From a bacterium UBP1_UBA4771 (lineage in GTDB: Bacteria > Krumholzibacteriota > Krumholzibacteriia > Krumholzibacteriales > Krumholzibacteriaceae), in the NCBI GenBank assembly GCA_002403295.1, contig DHHN01000010.1, positions 28,436 to 35,821 on the forward strand: DNA of 7,386 nt, given 5' to 3'. Position numbers and translations under genes: made by a program. Shown here in pieces: positions 6,135-7,386 of the stretch (position 1 is its first letter; each line of letters begins with the position of its first letter). Below the pieces are notes generated by a model that saw only the letters and a program-made list of their open reading frames with translations, was not told where the DNA came from and searched no databases.

Positions 6135-6150
6135 TGGAACGCTATTTGCG
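6135..6150 (+). promoter_or_regulatory. Candidate sigma54 (-24/-12) promoter of the TPR/DUF4388 gene
   Basis: TGGAACGCTATTTGCG fits the RpoN consensus TGGCACG-N4-TTGC(A/T) with exact spacing: GG at 6136-6137 and GC at 6148-6149, differing at one position in the -24 box and at the last base. Predicted +1 is about 6161, leaving a 14-base leader that still includes the GGGAGG ribosome site at 6163-6168. Sigma54 promoters require an AAA+ enhancer-binding activator; none is encoded in the window. Confidence 0.5.
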
Positions 6151-6162
6151 AATGATCGCTCC

Positions 6163-6168
6163 GGGAGG
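6163..6168 (+). promoter_or_regulatory. Ribosome binding site of the TPR/DUF4388 gene
   Basis: GGGAGG lies six bases before the ATG at 6175 and fixes the start ahead of the signal peptide. It would begin only two bases after the start of transcription predicted from the sigma54 promoter. Confidence 0.8.
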
Positions 6169-6174
6169 TCCGTA

Positions 6175-7329
6175 ATGAAGCGTCGTGGACGCCTTGCGGC
6201 CGTCATCCTGCTTGCGTCGCTGTGCGCGCCGCCCCTCGCCGCGCCGAACGGCGGCGCCGCGGCTGCGCAGGGATCGGCCGAAACGCTGTTTATCGAAGCG
6301 CAGAAATCTCTCGCGCGGGGCGATTACGATGGGGCGGAGACGCTGCTGGCCGAATCGCTCGCGCGCGATCCCTCGTTCGTTTCGGCGATCTGGCAGCTCG
6401 CGCAGATCCGCGAATCGCGCGGCGATCTCCGCCGCGCCCGCGAGCTCCTCGCGCGGGGCCTCGCGGTCGACCCCGGCGCCTCTTGGGCGCGGGAACGGCT
6501 CGCCGGGATCGACACCCGCCTCGCGGCGATCGAGAAGCGCAAGCGCGCGGATCGCCTCGAGCGCCTCGTGAAGGACGCGAGGCGAGTCATGGCGCAGACG
6601 GGGCCCGGAGAGGGGGACGCCTTCCGCGCCGCGCTGCGCTCGATCCTCGCCGAGGATCCGAACCATCCGTGGGCGCTCGAGGAACAGAGACTCCTCGAGG
6701 AACGGGAAGCCGTGCCGATGCCCCCGCCGGTTCCGGCGCGCGAAATCGCGGTCGCGCCGTCCGATTCGACGCCGGGCGCCGGCCTCGCCTCGGCCGAGCC
6801 GGCGGTCGCCGCTCCACCGTCCGCCGAACGCCGCGATCCGGAGGCGGGGCCCGGAAGAAGCGATGCCGCGCGGCACCGACTCATTCTCCTGCATCTCCCC
6901 GCGATGATCGCGGCGCTCGCCGCGGCCGTTCTCGCCGTCGGTCTCAGGCGGCGCGCGTCGGCACGCAGATATCCGCTCGCGGGATCGATCGGTCTCGTCC
7001 CCGTTCTCGACGCCGTCGCGCTTCTGAGCGGCAACCGGCGCACGGGACTCCTCGCCGTCGCCGGCGACGGCGTCGCCGGCGAGATCTGCTTTGAAACGGG
7101 AAACGTGGTTCATGCCCGCTGCGGCGAGCTCTCGGGGAAGAAGGCCTTTCGACGCCTCATGGAGGTCCGCTCGGGACGCTTTCATTTCCACAATCGTCTG
7201 ACGACCGCGCGCCGGACGATCGCCGAGCCGCTCAGCTTGCTGCTCCTCTCGACGAAATCGCGCGAGGACGCCCCGGCTCCGTCCGGCGGACGTCCGGCAC
7301 CGCGCGAGACCGCCGCGTCCCGCCGCTGA
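6175..7329 (+). CDS. Signal peptide-TPR-transmembrane-DUF4388 protein
   Basis: The 384-residue protein begins MKRRGRLAAVILLASLC, a typical signal peptide (cut probably near 23-32). Residues 34-105 form TPR-like helical pairs: AETLFIEAQKSLARGDYDGA, then LAQIRESRGDLRRARELLARGLAVDP, with the expected small and hydrophobic spacing. A charged helix (about 115-140) and a further repeat-like segment (145-175, ILAEDPNHPWALEE) follow. A Pro/Ala-rich linker (180-230) leads to a hydrophobic helix (236-257) ended by RRRASARR, so the C-terminus should lie inside. Residues 268-338 (LAGSIGLVPVLDAVALL, then RTGLLAV, GEICFETGNVVHA and SGRFHFH) match DUF4388, a PATAN-like domain common in signalling proteins of Myxococcota, Deinococcota and relatives. 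The tail is disordered and Pro/Arg-rich. The design suggests a protein that senses periplasmic partners and signals inward; partner and output are unknown. It has its own ribosome site and a sigma54-like promoter, divergent from the ETF operon. Confidence 0.82.
   Translation: MKRRGRLAAVILLASLCAPPLAAPNGGAAAAQGSAETLFIEAQKSLARGDYDGAETLLAESLARDPSFVSAIWQLAQIRESRGDLRRARELLARGLAVDPGASWARERLAGIDTRLAAIEKRKRADRLERLVKDARRVMAQTGPGEGDAFRAALRSILAEDPNHPWALEEQRLLEEREAVPMPPPVPAREIAVAPSDSTPGAGLASAEPAVAAPPSAERRDPEAGPGRSDAARHRLILLHLPAMIAALAAAVLAVGLRRRASARRYPLAGSIGLVPVLDAVALLSGNRRTGLLAVAGDGVAGEICFETGNVVHARCGELSGKKAFRRLMEVRSGRFHFHNRLTTARRTIAEPLSLLLLSTKSREDAPAPSGGRPAPRETAASRR
7053..7072. repeat. 20-bp perfect palindrome inside the DUF4388 coding region
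   Basis: CGCCGTCGCC followed directly by GGCGACGGCG is fully self-complementary. It encodes part of AVAGDGVAGE. An 11-bp direct repeat GTCGCCGGCGA (7057-7067, 7072-7082) overlaps it. GNC-rich codons for Ala, Val, Gly and Asp make such symmetry fairly likely, so a function is doubtful. Confidence 0.4.
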
Positions 7330-7386
7330 TCACTTCGGAAGAAACGATTCGAGGAACGGACACGCTCCGGCGGCGTCTCTCGCGAC
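7330..7386 (-). CDS. C-terminal end of a convergent gene (start outside window)
   Basis: On the minus strand the final 57 bases read as 18 residues, VARDAAGACPFLESFLPK, then TGA. The composition looks protein-like and the codons fit the window, but the stretch is too short to assign a family. Its TGA directly abuts the TGA of the plus-strand TPR/DUF4388 gene, so the two stops form TGATCA with no spacer and no room for a terminator between the genes. If wrong, this would simply be noncoding sequence after the plus-strand gene. Confidence 0.4.
   Translation of the reverse strand, partial: VARDAAGACPFLESFLPK

Larger units (their letters stand above)
6017..6174. other. Divergent intergenic control region
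   Basis: This 158-bp gap separates the minus-strand electron-transfer operon from the plus-strand TPR/DUF4388 gene and should hold both promoters. Besides the promoter candidates and leader inverted repeat listed separately, it holds CTCGA-N9-TCGAG (6099-6103 and 6113-6117), AGCG-N2-CGCT nested between them (6104-6113), and a direct repeat of GGAACGC at 6123-6129 and 6136-6142, the second copy overlapping the -24 element. These may be regulator sites but are short enough to arise by chance. Confidence 0.5.

Noticed and set aside
6642..6658. Inverted repeat GATCCTCG-c-CGAGGATC
   Set aside because: It is inside the TPR/DUF4388 coding sequence (encoding SILAEDP) with no context for a terminator or operator; codon bias explains it.

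Overview
This is a GC-rich bacterial window with tightly packed genes. GNC/CTC/ATC-type codon use dominates and AT-ending codons are rare. Gene content fits an uncultured, respiring heterotroph of a high-GC lineage (Desulfobacterota-like or one of the FCB-group candidate phyla). That placement is inference; there is no rRNA or other phylogenetic marker here.

Left and centre, minus strand (6016 down to 1): six genes probably form one transcription unit. They are read in the order membrane Hdr-like Fe-S oxidoreductase (EMO-type ETF:menaquinone oxidoreductase), etfB, etfA, acyl-CoA dehydrogenase, a thioredoxin-fold lipoprotein, and the start of a LytS-type membrane sensor that runs off the window. 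Gaps are 69, 0, 13, 9 and 8 bp. The first four make a complete electron path: acyl-CoA to the dehydrogenase FAD, to the EtfBA FAD, to the membrane FeS/heme b protein, to quinone. It uses the Hdr-like membrane enzyme in place of the flavoprotein ETF-QO found in mitochondria and many proteobacteria. The last two genes add an envelope redox protein and a probable signal-transduction protein.

Intergenic region 6017-6174: this 158-bp divergent control region holds a sigma70-like promoter for the minus operon. An 8-bp inverted repeat overlaps that promoter's predicted start site and the first gene's Shine-Dalgarno sequence. Facing right is a very good sigma54 (-24/-12) match, with small repeats between the two promoters.

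Right, plus strand (6175-7329): one gene encodes a signal peptide, periplasmic TPR repeats, a transmembrane helix and a cytoplasmic DUF4388 (PATAN-like) domain, an apparent envelope-to-cytoplasm signalling protein. The last 57 bases read on the minus strand as the end of a convergent gene, whose stop abuts the TPR/DUF4388 stop in the palindrome TGATCA.

No tRNA, rRNA, CRISPR array, insertion sequence or phage gene was seen. Points worth a second look are the divergent control region, the sigma54-driven TPR-TM-DUF4388 protein, the missing cysteine in the first CCG domain of the Fe-S protein, the SxxC redoxin site, and the etfB-TAG-ATG-etfA junction, which lies in one reading frame behind a nine-G run.
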